The notes: generated by a model from the letters alone, not told the origin. DNA of 64,000 nucleotides from Sepiola atlantica (GCA_963556195.1 OY744533.1:49838613-49902612); one strand, 5' to 3'; positions 11,265 to 23,628 are shown, numbered from the stretch's first letter. Program-made: numbers and translations.

Positions 11265-11945
11265 CGATTGTCATAGCTGATAGCACCGTTTCCGAGAGTA
11301 GAACGTTCACATTCCTCGGTCTAACATTCACAAGCAACATAAAGATACTGCCAAATTTGCTGCAAAAGAAGGTGGGCTACCTCTACCGGTCGAGAAAAAT
11401 TCTCACACCTGCCAGTATCTTATACCTATATAAAGCCACTACTCGCCCAAGCATAAAATATTGTTGCTACATCTAGGCTGGTGCACCAACGACTAATCTC
11501 TGTTTCTTGGATGCTGCAAAAGAGCACCTCTAGCATAATAGTTCCTGCACTGTCTACCAAGCTCGAAATCCTATCCCATCGCCGCAATGTTGCATCCCTG
11601 TGTTTGTTTTACAAGTACTTCCACTGACTATTCTCCGGCGAACTTACTTCTCTTGTACCACCCCATCAACTTAATATCCTCGACCAACCGGTCAATCAGT
11701 TAGATCCCACCCCTTCACTGTAGAGGTCTCCAGATGCTGAAAAGCTTTCTACCCTAATATTTTTTTTTACTTCGAACTGCTTGTCATTGAAATTCCCTCC
11801 ATGCCCCCTGTTTCACTGACGGTACCAACGTGCAGAAATTTCGCTGTACAGCTCCCTATTTAGGATTCAATTATAAATTTAGTCCCTAATTCTCAGTAGC
11901 TCCTCACGTCTCAGTAGCAATGTGCATTGTTTGGGGTGAATATAA
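11265..11945 (+). mobile_element. 3' fragment of an APE-type LINE (same family as 59680-63110)
   Basis: The frame from 11207 encodes RTFTFLGLTFTSNIKIL and KKVGYLYRSRKILTPASILY, matching the post-RT region of the LINE at 62640-62800 (KLLGLTFTDNMNWN, KKVGSLYRASKLLTHDIILY). Past 11476 the translation is broken by stops and frameshifts but still follows the same LINE tail to the GTTTGGGGTGAATATAAGTA end. It is a 5'-truncated dead copy. Confidence 0.75.
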
Positions 11946-12072
11946 GTAAAATAAATGAAAATACAGATCAACAAACATTTTATTTGAAGTTTTAATTACG
12001 TATTCAAATAGGGTGTATCACTTCGTCGAAATGTGCGTGAACAAAACAAAATCACACGAAAACAATACTCAC

Positions 12073-12180
12073 ATTCGCATCTCCGCCCTGTGAAACCAGG
12101 CCGACAATAACATCTGTATACCATTCCAATTGATCTACAAGTACCGCCATTTTTACAGGTGCCTCTCCAGCAAACACGGA
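12073..12180 (-). CDS. EGF-like exon E11
   Basis: 108 bp, phase 1-1, acceptor ttgtattcag above 12180 and donor GTGAGT from 12072 down. Residues RVCWRGTCKNGGTCRSIG then MVYRCYCRPGFTGRRCE give a full six-cysteine EGF-like fold with spacing 4-5-8-1-8. Thr before the third cysteine fits the O-fucose consensus. It is the last EGF before the VWA exon, 7 kb downstream. The WRGT loop between cysteines 1 and 2 is unique among the copies. Confidence 0.93.
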
Positions 12181-12344
12181 CTGAATACAACGAACGAAAC
12201 ATAAGCTTAGTCTTAATATTTAAAAGAGATTATGAAAAACAATATTTCAACGAATAAGAAAAACTTAAATACTGGAAGGAACGTAAAACAAGAACCGGTA
12301 TTCGTAAGATGACGGCCACATTTACTAAAGACCTGCTCGACAAT

Positions 12345-12367
12345 ACGTGACGTTTGCTTATATCACG
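12345..12367. other. Copy of the intronic CRE-like dyad (diverged)
   Basis: Reads CGTGACGTTTGCTTATATCACGC, about 165 nt upstream of E11 in the sense of transcription. The right arm of the dyad is damaged. The LINE insertion begins just beyond it. Confidence 0.5.
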
Positions 12368-12374
12368 CATTATG

Positions 12375-15300
12375 TTCGTCCATCGTTTGCGAAGATGACC
12401 TGATCATGTAATTGATTTGTGGGTCCGGAAATGGCTCGTCAGTCCGATCTGAGCTCTGAAGTATCTCCCGCATGTAGAGCACCCGAGGGATGATTCTGCC
12501 GCAGAGGTACTGATTGCTCTTTCTTTCCGAATAGCACGTTTCCTATTGCGTTCCTCAATGCGTGCAGATTCAGCAATCGTAGCACCTTTGTGGCTTGCAA
12601 TAAAACCAAGGAATCTGTTCTGGGCTAGATTTTCTCAGGAATCAGAATACACACCGAACTGTTTTAGAGACACTTTCAAGCTGTCCTTCTACGTTTTTTG
12701 CATTTGCCCAGCTCACCGTAAAGGAGCTGTTTTGGGAGTCTTGAATCTGACATTAACCTGACACTGTTGCAACATGGTGTATGCTTACGGGAGGTTTGAT
12801 CGGGTCAAAACATCTGTGTCTGGTATCCTGTCTTGCCACTTGATTTTCATAAATCTAAGTAGGCAGGTCATGTGGAAATAGTTCAGTTTCTTCGCATGTC
12901 TGTCATATAAAGTCCAAGTCTTGAAAGCGTACAAGAAAATAGTAAGAATCACGGCTCTGTATACCTGAAGTTTGATCTGCAGCCGAATTCTTCTACGCTC
13001 CCATACAGTCGATTGAAGACGTCCAAAGGCAGCGTCAGCTTTGTCTATCCTTCAGTCGACTTCATAGTATACGTGTACTGCCCTTGACAGAGTAGTGCCT
13101 AAGTAAGTGACCATGCTAACGGCTTTTAGTATGGTTCCATGAATTGAAATCTGTGGCTCAACATATTGTTTCCCCGGAACAGGCTGATGCATTACTTCGG
13201 TCTTCTTTATGCTGATAGTCAGCCCAAACTTGTCTCACGCTTCAGGAAAACACTAACTGTGTTTTGCATGTTTGGCATTGTATTCACATTTGAAGGCACT
13301 ATTATCATCAAACAGAAGGTCTCGTATGATGGTGGTCTTAACCTTGGTGACAGCACTAAGTCGTTTTAATTAAACAACTTACCGGCTGTTCGGTAATTTA
13401 TAAATACTCCAGGTGTTTTTATGCGTTGAATGCATCAATCAGCATCGCTGAAAACATGCTGAAAAGCATTGAGGGCCAAGCCACAACCCTGTCAAACACA
13501 GTTGTTGACTGGGAAATTATTGGAAGCCTCTTTATCATCTATGACACGAGACGTCATGCCATCGTGAAATTGTCTGACACCTGAGATTAATTTATCAGGG
13601 CATCCAAACTTGGCCATGATCTTCCATAGTCCCGCCCGGCTTACAGTACTGAAGGCCTTTGTCAGATCAACAAATGTTGTGTAGAGGTCCTGGTATTGTT
13701 CTTGACATTTCCCCTTCAGATGATAAGTAGCACACACCATGTCTACTATGCCACGCCTCGCACGAAAACTACATTGACTTTTCCGGAGGAGGCCATCTTC
13801 CTGGTGCTTGATTAAATGATTGAGCAGCAGCCTTGCAAGAATTGTCTGTTTTCCTTCCTCTTGTAGATATGCATTATGGATGAATCTTTGAATTCCTGGA
13901 GAAGTAGGCCCTTTGCCCAGAATGAGAGAAAGAGCTCATATAGTTTTTTTTTGTCAGTGTGTGACCACCTGTCTTATATATCTCTGAGGGTATGCCGCCA
14001 TCAGCACCTGGAGCTTTACCACAAGAAAGCTGTTTTACGCCTTTCTCAACTTCCTATATGACGGCAGTTCATCAAGGGTTTTGTTTGCTTCGATTTGTGA
14101 AAGCCGTGCAATCTCCTCATCATTGATTGAAGAAGGCCTGTTCATAATAGAGTTGAAGTGCTCAGCCCATCTGTCTAAGATACTGGCACGCTATGTTATT
14201 ATTGTTGTTTAGTCAGCATTCAACAGTGGAGATGTGCCGGAAGCCTGTGGTTCGTATGTTACTTTGAGCGCACCATAAAATCTCTTTGAGTCATGCATAG
14301 TTGCATATTTTTGTATTTCCAGAAATTTGCCATTGAGCCATTTGCATTGCATATCACACAGTTTTGCTAGAACAATACTGCGGATTTTTGCGAATACTTC
14401 TTTTTTGAGGCGGAACTTGGGTCGTACTGATGTGTGATGTGACACGTGTTTTTCTGTGCGTAGTCCTTGTATCTCCTTATCATTTTCGTCAAACCAATCC
14501 TTATGCAGCTTTCAGCTTCCTTGAAGGCTGTCCAGTCATCTTCAATCTCGACATGACCAAACTGTAGATCAACAAGTCTTCCGTTAACATCATTCGGAAG
14601 TAGAGTTGCATTTGTTTCCAATTTCAGTTTTAAGATGTTAATGCGTTGTTACCGTCTTTTTCCCCTGAGGCTGCCGCTTAACCGCAATGCGAAGTCTCAG
14701 CTTGGAAATCACAAGTCTGTGGTCCGTCAAGCACTCCGTACCACACACCGCCTTGCTAATCAGAACATCCTGCCTGTCTACCTTTCTGGGGATGACATAG
14801 TCAATGAGATGTCAATGCTTGGACCTTGGGTTCTTATTTAACTGACGAAACACAGTGTTGATGATTAGGAGATCGTGGACGATGCAGGTCCTTAGAAGCA
14901 GCAATCCGTTACTGCTGCACTTGCCAACTCCATTTCTACCGATAACTACTTCGCAGGTGTGGTAATCTGAACCAACTCTGAAATTTAAATAACCAAGAAG
15001 GAGTAATTTATCACCTTCGGGGAATGTTGTCAGGAGGGTTTCGAGTTCTTGGTAGAACCTGTCCTTCACCCCATCCGGATTGGTCATCGTTAGAGCATAT
15101 GTGCTGATTAGTGCAGCACGACACTTGTTCCCACAAGTAAGTCGATCACTGGTCCCTTTAGGTAAGGAAGTCAGATTTACGATGTGCTTGGTTTTAATTG
15201 TGAATCGAACTCCTGACTTTTGACGTTCGCCAACACTAAGTCCGCGCCAGAAGAAGGTATAGACACTTTTGCCACGACACTAGTTTCAGACAGGACCGCT

Positions 15301-16000
15301 TTGTCCACATTGTAGCGACCCAACTCTCTGGCTACCTGTGTAATTCGCCTTCAGGGTCTGCTTGCTTTCGGGTTGTCAAAAATGGTACGTACATTCCACG
15401 TACCTATTGCGAGAAAAGTCACCGCTTGTTGTCTTGTAGTTTTTCGACCGCTGAATTAGAGATCCTTGCTAGTTGCGGTATACTGGCCCGGATGTGATGA
15501 ATCAGGCAATTTTCAGGGCACCTTTCCTAGCCCCTTTCCTCGTGTTATGGAGGTGAGCAGTGCATTCTTAAAGGGGTCTGCAAGGTTCCACTGCTGCTTC
15601 GATCAGAAGGAAGACGACCATATAGCCTGAGCCGCCTGTGTGCAAATTCGTGTGCTGCGGCCGTCATTGTATCGACACTTGCTATGTTGCCACTAACCCA
15701 TTGCCACAGGACTTGTTGTGTAGTTGACCCTCAACTACTGAAATGTCACGCCTTGCGCGTGAATTAGTTTAAAGTGAGGAAAATTTGCGCAGCGTCATCT
15801 GCACTGTCTCGCTCAGTAAAACAATCTGGATCCAATAGCAAGAGATAGTCAGGACGACTGGAGATTATTGCGAGTGCAGGAGTTACCAGAAATTTGCCAT
15901 CGTTTGATCAAAGTAACTGCGTACATGGTTCCACTCTGAATTTTCTTTCAGGGATGTTTCCCTTAGAGTAGACTGCCTATCAGGACGGACGAACTCCACC
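12375..16000 (-). mobile_element. Near full-length APE-type LINE, degenerate, minus strand
   Basis: Read on the minus strand, an endonuclease region lies at about 15087-14812 (FPEGDKLLLLGYLNFRVGSD, NGLLLLRTCIVHDLLIINT). A linker follows at 14621-14209 (VEIEDDWTAFKEAES), then RT at 13740-13492 (DLYTTFVDLTKAFSTVSRAG) and a zinc-finger-like tail near 12500. This family is often mislabelled craniofacial development protein 2-like. Many stops and frameshifts make it non-functional. The intron sequence TATCACGCATTATG at the left junction and TATCACGTAGAATAC at the right look like a diverged target duplication, suggesting an old full-length insertion. Confidence 0.8.
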
Positions 16001-16062
16001 TACCCGGGTATAATATCACGTAGAATACATTTAGCAATCGCCGTTGTTATTGGATATTTAAA

Positions 16063-16280
16063 GAGTTCGAATGCAAAACGCGATAAACGCCATTTTCAAA
16101 ATTACGAAGCTATCAATGCAAACAAAATCATGTTTTACATAATATGATACCGGCATAATTTGTTTTTTCTTTTAATTAAAATATGCTTTTAGTCGAAGTC
16201 TTCATTTAATATAGTCGTCTTTTTCTTGTTTGATGTCTCAATTTAAACAAATTGATTTATCGCGTTTTGCATTCGCCCTC
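16063..16280. mobile_element. MITE with about 25-bp TIRs
   Basis: The left end GAGTTCGAATGCAAAACGCG and the right end, whose complement is GAGGGCGAATGCAAAACGCG, are inverted repeats continuing into ATAAA. It interrupts the shared intron word GGATATTTATTCAAGAAAC, which is intact in the paralogous intron near 23870, so an empty site exists in the same window. There is no coding capacity. Confidence 0.75.
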
Positions 16281-16585
16281 TTCATTTATTGAAGAAACAT
16301 TTTCATGTTTCTTTGGAAAATATCAAAAAATAAAAATGCAATTATAAAGATGCACCACCACTTCATGTATTTTCTCTTATTTCATGTATTAATTAATTTG
16401 AGAAATGACGCAAGTGTGTATGAGGAAACAATAATAGATTACAATAAAAACAATGATCAACAATAAAACAGTAATACAATATAACACAGAGATTCACTAC
16501 ATGGTCTGATTTTATGATTACACTTTCAAATAGATTACAATAAACATAAGTTAAATAGGGTAGTTGGTGTTTAAGCAATACTCAC

Positions 16586-16693
16586 GTTCACATCTTCGTC
16601 CAGTGTAACCTGGCCGGCAATAACATTTGTATATTCTTCCATATCGTCTACACGTGCCACTATTTAGACAGGGGATAACCCTGCAATTAGAAA
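16586..16693 (-). CDS. EGF-like exon E10
   Basis: 108 bp, phase 1-1, acceptor gttttattcag and donor GTGAGT. The module reads SNCRVIPCLNSGTCRRYG then RIYKCYCRPGYTGRRCE: six cysteines in canonical spacing and an O-fucose-type Thr before cysteine 3. Gly is replaced by Ser in the usual NGG. Its upstream intron lacks the CRE-like dyad, apparently through deletion near 16800. Confidence 0.92.
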
Positions 16694-18347
16694 CTGAATA
16701 AAACAAAGGAAAGTGTTGTTTTAACATTTAAAAGGGATTCATTAATCAATATTTCAATGAATAATTAAAACGGAAATAGTGGAAAAAAAACAGAGAACGA
16801 ATTTTTCATGAAAATTGTACTTTTGGAACATCTTTGATTTACGACATTTACAAGTTTTTAAAATATTAGCTTTTTTATACGACGCCATGATTGGTCTTTT
16901 CTATGTTTCTCATCGTATGTTTCGCTGTTGGATCACAAATTAAATGATCGCAGTACATTTTCGTTTTTCTTACACAAAATGGTCAAAACAAATTTCGAAT
17001 TTATAAAAATATCGTCCACATTATTTATGGACGATGCGTCAGCACATACATTAATTATATGATCCTATAGTCGCTTGATATACATCTATAAACAATTCAA
17101 CTCTTCTGACATTTAAGCAATTATCTATTCTTGAAACTAACGACTAAAATATAGGTTTAATTTTGTCATTTCTGTTACTAAAATAACACCAAAGTTTTAT
17201 GTAAGAAAAGACAATATTTTAAAACGTCTTTGAACTATTTTTTTTCCGTATCGGCTCCTTCAAATGTGCGTGAACAGAACAACAATAAGATGCGGTCAAG
17301 ATGCCGTCTAGATTTACTAAAGGTCTACAATTCGTGACGTTTGCTGGTGTCACGTATAATAGATCTACCAATTATTATTTTTATTCACACCTGATTTGAC
17401 GCGATCTTAACTATTTGAGATTTATCCTAGAAACATTTGTATGTATCTTAAAAACATAAAAACTAAAAAAATTGTTTCAATTGTGAAGGCAATTATAAGA
17501 ATGAACATAAACGTAATTATGACTTAATTTAAAAAAATTAATTTATTAACTAAAAAATCATAACATTTGCCATCTACGGAGATTTATTTTAATCTAAACG
17601 AATTAAAAGTTGAATGAACAAAAGTTCACGTATTTCTTTTCCAAATTATGCCAATTAAAGCGAACTAAATCTTTAGTTTACTTTTAACGATCATAAACGT
17701 AATGATGACTTAAATTTTGAGATTAATTTCTTAACTAAAAATCATAATATTTAACCTCAATAAAATAAGGTTGCAGCATTAACGGAGATTTATTTTAATC
17801 TAAACGAATTAAAAGTTGAATTTTAAAATAAACGATAGATGTTGAGAATTTATTTACACGAAAAAATTCGATTTACATTTTTTATTGATTACGAAACTTA
17901 TATTGTAAAATATTTTCTTTTTATTTTGTAAGAAAAAATATGTTTAGAATAAAAATGAATTACCTGAATCAAAACTGAGGTTAGAAATACAGATTTATAT
18001 TAGATTTCGTCGACAAAACAAAAAAAAGTAAGAAAATATTCTTCATTTGTGCTAAACTGATATTTGACTATTTTAATGGAGTTCAGTTGAAGAATAATCA
18101 GACTAAATATTTATGAAAACTGTACTTTTATAAGATCTTTGAAGTACGATATTTACAAAAGTTTAAAATGTTAAGTTTCGAATAAGATAGGACGAGATGA
18201 TTGATATTTTCTATGCTAATAAGCTGCAAATATTATGTTTCACCGTTGGATCCAAAATTTAATGATCTCAGTGCATTTTCATTTTTCTTCAAAAAATATT
18301 AGTCCTTTTCTCTTTTCAATGTGAAAATACAAAATTATAAACAAATT
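16694..18347. other. Intron with shared duplicon blocks and a ghost EGF position
   Basis: Contains two copies of the ATTGTACTTTTG-type block (near 16810 and 18120), related to the later 49-bp satellite unit. At about 17262-17290 the block normally found downstream of an EGF exon (CAAATGTGCGTGAACAGAAC) is joined directly to the block normally found upstream of one (AAGATGCCGTCTAGATTTAC). This suggests that an intervening exon and its flanks were deleted. A diverged dyad lies at 17333-17355. No coding sequence. Confidence 0.6.
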
Positions 18348-18862
18348 TGTAACATCTTCTTCATATGTATGTGAAAAACACATTTATGCTTCTTTCAAAA
18401 CATTTATGCTTCTTCATATGTACGTGAACAATCCATTTATGCTTCTTTCAAAACATTCATGCTTCTTCATATGTACGTGAACAACACATTTATTCTTCTT
18501 TCAAAACATTCATGCTTCTTCATATGTACGTGAACAATCCATTTATGCTTCTTTCAAAACATTCATGCTTCTTCATATGTACGTGAACAATCCATTTATG
18601 CTTCTTTCAAAACATGCATGCTTCTTCATATGTATGTGAACAATACATTTATGCTTCTTTCAAAACATTCATGCTTCTTCATATGTACGTGAACAATACA
18701 TTTATGCTTCTTTCAAAACATTCATGCTTCTTCATATGTACGTGAACAACACATTTATGCTTGTTTCAAAACATTCATGCTTCTTCATATGTACGTGAAC
18801 AATCCATTTATGCTTCTTTCAAAACATGTATGCTTTTTCATATGTACGTGAACAACACAACA
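18348..18862. repeat. 53-bp minisatellite, about 9-10 copies
   Basis: The unit CTTCTTCATATGTACGTGAA + CAATCCATTTATGCTTCTTT + CAAAACATTCATG repeats every 53 bp with scattered substitutions (for example ACAACAC for ACAATCC). The first part of the unit is the shared intron block (CTTCAAATGTGCGTGAAC) that is single-copy downstream of most other EGF exons. The array lies about 110 bp downstream of E9. Confidence 0.93.
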
Positions 18863-18974
18863 TCACAATAAAGTAAGAATCAATACAAGGAGTCATGCTT
18901 GTATTATTCAACTTACCAATTGATTAGAATAAATATTAGTTAAATAATGTAGTTAAGATTCAAGAAATACTCAC

Positions 18975-19082
18975 GTTCGCATCTTCGTCCATAGTAACCC
19001 CGCTGACAATAACAGATGTATGAGCTTCCACGTATTTGACACCTGCCGCCATTTAAACAGGTACCAAACCTACAAACACGAA
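18975..19082 (-). CDS. EGF-like exon E9
   Basis: 108 bp, phase 1-1, acceptor gttttattcag and donor GTGAGT. Residues RVCRFGTCLNGGRCQIRG then SSYICYCQRGYYGRRCE give a complete EGF. The residue before cysteine 3 is Arg, so the O-fucose consensus is lost here. The middle loop (QIRGSSYI) is the most distinct in the set. Confidence 0.92.
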
Positions 19083-19221
19083 CTGAATAAAACGAGCGCA
19101 ACATAAGTGATGTTTTAATATTTCAATGAATAACGAAAAGTCTAAATACTGGAATGAACAGGAAAAAGTACGGTTATCCTGAATATGGCCTCTAGATTTA
19201 CCAAAGGCATGATCGACTATA

Positions 19222-19244
19222 TGTGACGTTTGCTGACGTCACGC
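19222..19244. other. CRE-like intronic dyad, E9 copy
   Basis: TGTGACGTTTGCTGACGTCACGC, with a full TGACGTCA core and inverted GTGACGT/ACGTCAC arms, about 140 nt upstream of E9 on the coding strand. Confidence 0.6.
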
Positions 19245-20317
19245 ATAAGAAATCTACCAATCGCTATTTTTTATTTATTCACGTTTGAGTCAAACACAAT
19301 TTTGACACGGTCTTTTCCATTTGGGTATTTATTTAAAAATCATTTACAGGTTTCGTGGAAAAAAAGTTGCTTTGTTTAAAGTTCGAAATTAGTCATATTA
19401 TTTCCAATAAAAATGGACGAAAAGATCACGTATTTTCTTTTCCGAAAAATAAAACATTGTTTTAGAGATAATCAAACTGGAACATCATCTAAGCAAATAT
19501 AGCAAGCTAACTATTTATTATAATTAAACAATATATAAAGGTAATTCATAGAAGGCAATACAATGCAGAAGTGTAACGGATAAACACGACTTGAAGCAAA
19601 TTAAGACATATACAGGTGGAAGTAATTTTCAGTTTCCATCTTTTATTTATATAATTTTTTTCTTGTGATTTTTATATTACACTCTTAATTGTCGTCACTG
19701 TGGTTTGATGGAGATTTCGTATAACATAATATTTCGGGAAAATTCCCTTCCTCAGACGTTTTTTCAACTTTAAAGTGTACGTATTTAATTAAACCAAATT
19801 TTCTAATTAATTTCTAAACTTATAAACCACAAAATATACACACAGTAAAATAATGATACAGTGTCCACCGGTAAGATTTCATTTATTTAAAATGATTTCA
19901 AGTTGAATTTGTAAATAAAACAAATTATTTTGTGAGTTGATTGATCAGAAAACAATTTCGTTCACATTTTATTAGCTAATATTGTTGTGTAATTATATTT
20001 TTCTATTTCGTCAGATAATATGAAATTAAAATGAAAAGGAAATATTGTCTGAATTGAAACCGAGATTAAAATTACGCTTTTATATTCGTTTTCGTTCATA
20101 AAACAAATAAACATCAGAAAATAATCTACATCATAAAATCATAATAATCTTACTATATTACTGCAGCACTAAAATATGATTGATAAATTATATAAATATT
20201 TACTTCTCTATATAATAAACATGTACAAAAGTGTGTCCGGGTAGCTTCAATAATCACGTAAGAAAATTTACTTTTATGAGGAAAGAATGAGAATCTTAAT
20301 CTTGATAATAATAATCA
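19245..20317. other. Intron, shared duplicon blocks, no gene seen
   Basis: Holds the ordered blocks ttccgaaaaataaaacattg, ATGATACAGTGTCCACCGG (an empty target site for the hAT-like MITE at 31088), attaaaactacg and the tactatattactgcagcac block also seen near 27555. No exon detected. Confidence 0.55.
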
Positions 20318-20353
20318 TACTACTACTACTACTAATAATAATAATAATAATAA

Positions 20354-20384
<31 letters not shown>

Positions 20385-20389
20385 AAGAA
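20318..20389. repeat. Compound trinucleotide microsatellite (TAC)n(TAA)n(GAA)n
   Basis: Three adjacent trinucleotide runs changing from TAC to TAA to AAG. Confidence 0.95.
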
Positions 20390-20526
20390 CGGAAAGAATA
20401 ATCATGTATGCAAATAGAAATTTCATTAGCAAACAATGAAAAGTTTAATCTCAATAATATCTGATAATAATAAAACGAAAGAAAATAATTTATTTCAGTT
20501 TAAATACGGGCACAAAAATATTTCCT

Positions 20527-22060
20527 TATCATTATTATTATTATTATGATTATTATTATGATTATTATTATTATTATTATTATTATTGTCATCACACAAG
20601 TCATCGTCAGTGATTGCTCACCAACAACAACTAGTGGTATTCCCTGGAGTCTGAGTGACAAGAAGTCTCCCCAGATATCCAGTACTCTCCACCTCTTTTC
20701 GATCACGACCGCAAATGATCTTGCGGTATCGTAACATCCGCTTACCATTAATTTCTCATTGGCAGTGACCATCCCCCCCCCCCTGGGATTTGGGTGGCAA
20801 TAAACCTCCCCATGGTCCCAGCACTTTTCGCACTCCTCGAGTGGAGGTATGGTTAGTGCTGTCCCTCCTCGGTCTTCCCAGCCTCTTTGACCCTCTACGA
20901 CTATTTTATGTGGTGTAAGCCGAAACCGATGCCATCTTTTTCTTTTTGGGGGGAGGGGGGCAGCTTATGATATTTCTTGCAGTTTTTGTTCCTTGGTTCG
21001 TGCGGTGGTGTTATTCCTGTTGTTTTGTTTTCCTCCTATTGTAACTTTCATATGCGTGTTGGTTTACGCATTCGAGGATTTTCCTTATGATTGCAGCTCT
21101 TTTGATCATTAACGTCCTTTGTATGCTCTCTTTGATTTCAATTTCTCCTAGTCTTTTCTCATAGTTTGTTGGGACTGTTCTTAGTGCTCATACGATTATT
21201 GGTATTATATTATCTTTCTTTAAGCTCCATATCCCTTTCAGTTCTCTGGGAAGTTCCGTGTATTTGTTTCATTTTTGCATCTTCTTGATCTTCATTCTGT
21301 GTCTGCTGGAACGGCGAAGTCTACGATTTCGCAGGATTATTCCTTCTTATTGATTATTATGACATCCGGTCTCCTTGCTTGTATGAGGGTATCTTTTTGT
21401 ACATCTATATCCAAGAGGATTTTGTGTTTTTCGTTTTCCAGTACTGTCTCTGGTTTATGCTTGTACTATTTGTCTGCGTGTTCGAAATGCTATAGTTTGC
21501 ATAGTTCCCAGTGTACTGCTTTCCCCACACAGTCATGTCTGCTCTTGTCTTATATTTGGGCTAGTTTGCTGCATTCACTTATTATATGATTTACTGTTTC
21601 GTCTCTTTGTCCACACAGTCTGCATTTACTGTTTTTCTGGGTTTTATCTGTTTTAGCTATAATGCAACTTGTCATAATCGCATTGGTCTATGCAGCCGTC
21701 AGTAAAGATTCTGTTTTTCTGTTCAAATATTCTTTATTTAGCCGTGCCCAGCTATTTTCGTTGGTCATTCTTATGAAACGTCCATGTAGTTGTTTTTCTT
21801 CACACTTTTCTTTTCTTGTCTTTTTGTTTCCGGTTTCGGTGCTAACCGAGTTGTTCGTTGGGATGGTGTATCTTGCTGTGGTCATTAGCTTTTCTGTGTT
21901 CTGGGTTATGTATTTGTCCAGCTCATTTTTGTGTCTTCCTCACAGTCTGCTATACTTACCAATCCTCTTCCCCTTCGTTTCTTTTCATATAGAGTTTGTC
22001 TGTATCGGTTTTGGGTCTATTTGGTAGTGAATAGTCATTAATTTTCTAGTCATCTGGTCA
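20527..22060 (-). mobile_element. 3' fragment of a restriction-like-endonuclease LINE, minus strand, degenerate
   Basis: Minus-strand pieces such as LYEKKRRGRGLVSIADCEED near 21980, VNADCVDKETKQ, then ELPRELKGIWSLKKDNIIPI near 21200 and KRAAIIRKILE near 21080 follow the C-terminal region of a common aquatic-invertebrate LINE (CCHC knuckle, RPD nuclease-like part, VVPIVIGALGTVPK motif). The minus-strand 3' end reads VLDIWGDFLSLRLQGIPLVV and finishes in a TAA/ATT microsatellite tail at about 20527-20587. The fragment is full of stops. Confidence 0.65.
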
Positions 22061-22247
22061 AGGTTTCTGAGTTCTTCTTGTAGTCCACCCTATGAATGGT
22101 CCGGAGTATCTTATTAGTGATACTTCTCAGGTATGTATCCCTTTTACTATATTACTGCTATATAATTTTGTTTCTAATAGTTTTCTTGTTCTTCGCAAAT
22201 ATTCTTGTCCATTTCTTGTTCTTCGCAAATATTGTTTTCCATAATGG

Positions 22248-22248
22248 G

Positions 22249-22287
<39 letters not shown>

Positions 22288-22409
22288 TGTACTCACTAGG
22301 AGTTCTCACACAGATCATCGTCACTGATTGCTCACCGACAACAACCAGTGGTATTTCCTGGAGTCTGAGTGACAACAAGCCTCCCCAGATTTCCAGTATT
22401 CTTCACCTC

Positions 22410-22488
<79 letters not shown>

Positions 22489-22490
22489 AA
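22248..22490 (-). repeat. Second copy of the LINE 3' terminus between (TTA)n runs
   Basis: Bases 22300-22410 repeat the 3'-terminal segment found at 20590-20700 (TGATTGCTCACCGACAACAA then CCAGTGGTATTTCCTGGAGT). Trinucleotide TTA runs bound it at about 22250-22286 and 22411-22487. It is probably a short truncated insertion with its microsatellite tail. Confidence 0.65.
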
Positions 22491-23154
22491 CATAACGAAG
22501 GAAGAGAGATCGTTGTGTCTTCTTATTCTTATCGATTAACATTTGTCTTATCGATTAGTTTTGTCTTCTCCTTTTAAGCGATTAGTTTTGTCCTCTTATT
22601 GATTACTTTTGTCTTCTTTTCTTTGAGATAGAAAAAGAGAGAGAGAAATAGAGATGCGAAGGGAGTTTTGTCTTCTTTTTCTCATTAATTACTTTCGTTT
22701 CAATGATTTTAAGTAATGAATAGGAATCAAATTCTAAAGCGATAACGAGCCGGCGAAGCCTGTTAGCTTCTAATACATAGCGATGATAGGCATTTAAATG
22801 TTACTTAAAAGTCGCATGTTTAAAAAAAGGTTTTTAAGAAACATACAACCATTAATCACGGAGATGAACTGGTCAGCATCTGTACCAGTGTTCAGAATTC
22901 TTCATTTTTGTTGTTGAGACTTTTTCCTTATTCTATGTGAAATCCTAGAATGTTGGCATCGCTTTTCTCTTCATGAATATACATTTTTAATTTGAGCAGT
23001 TAATTTGCCATCTATCTTAATGTAACAACGTACAGACTAATTATTAAAAATGTAACATTGTATCTGACCTTTATGTTAACGATTGCATTACAATTCAAAA
23101 CAAAATGGCAAAAAACAATTTTAGAAGTAATTCATATCGTTTTTTCACATGTAC
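22491..23154. other. Intron, no gene; GA/CT-rich then shared duplicon block
   Basis: First part is pyrimidine-rich low complexity with repeated TTGTCTTCT words. From about 22780 it follows the shared block containing ATCACGGAGATGAACTGGTC and TAGAATGTTGGCA, also found near 27715, 32695 and 38630. Confidence 0.55.
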
Positions 23155-23425
23155 GTGAACAAAACATTATTACAAGTAAGCAATAAAACAATAACAAAAA
23201 CTGTACAAGTAAAAAATAAAACAATCTTACAAGTAAGCAATAAAACAATACAACAATCTTAAAATTAAACAATAAAACAATAACGCAATTTCACAAGTAA
23301 ATAATAAAACAATAGAACAATATTACAAGTAAACAATAAAACAAAAAATACAAGTAAACAATAGAACAATATTACATATAACCAATAAAACAATATTAAA
23401 TGTAAATAAAGCAATAAAACAAGGA
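23155..23425. repeat. Irregular minisatellite ACAAGTAAACAATAAAACAAT
   Basis: About 8-9 variable units of roughly 25-35 bp built from CAAGTAA and CAATAAAACAAT. It arises at the GTACGTGAACAAAAC position downstream of E8, the same point of the intron that became the 53-bp array near E9. Confidence 0.75.
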
Positions 23426-23520
23426 CCAATGCAACGAGATATTCTTGTGTCATTCAACTTTTCAATGGATTAGAATAAATATGAGTTTCATAATGTAATT
23501 GAGATTTAAACAATACTCAC

Positions 23521-23628
23521 GTTCGCATCTTCCCCCGCCGAAACCTGCCAGACAGTAGCATCTGTATGATGTTAAATATCGTCTACACGTACCGCCATTT
23601 AAACAGGGGTAAATCCTGCAATCCATAA
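23521..23628 (-). CDS. EGF-like exon E8
   Basis: 108 bp, phase 1-1. The acceptor is gttttgtttag (TAG rather than the usual CAG) and the donor is GTGAGT. Residues MDCRIYPCLNGGTCRRYL then TSYRCYCLAGFGGGRCE form a complete EGF with an O-fucose-type CLNGGTC. A glycine-rich last loop (AGFGGG) sets it apart. Confidence 0.91.

Noticed and set aside
20500..22577. Frames with Ile or Leu homopolymers
   Set aside because: They are translations of the TTA/ATT microsatellites and of the antisense strand of a decayed LINE.
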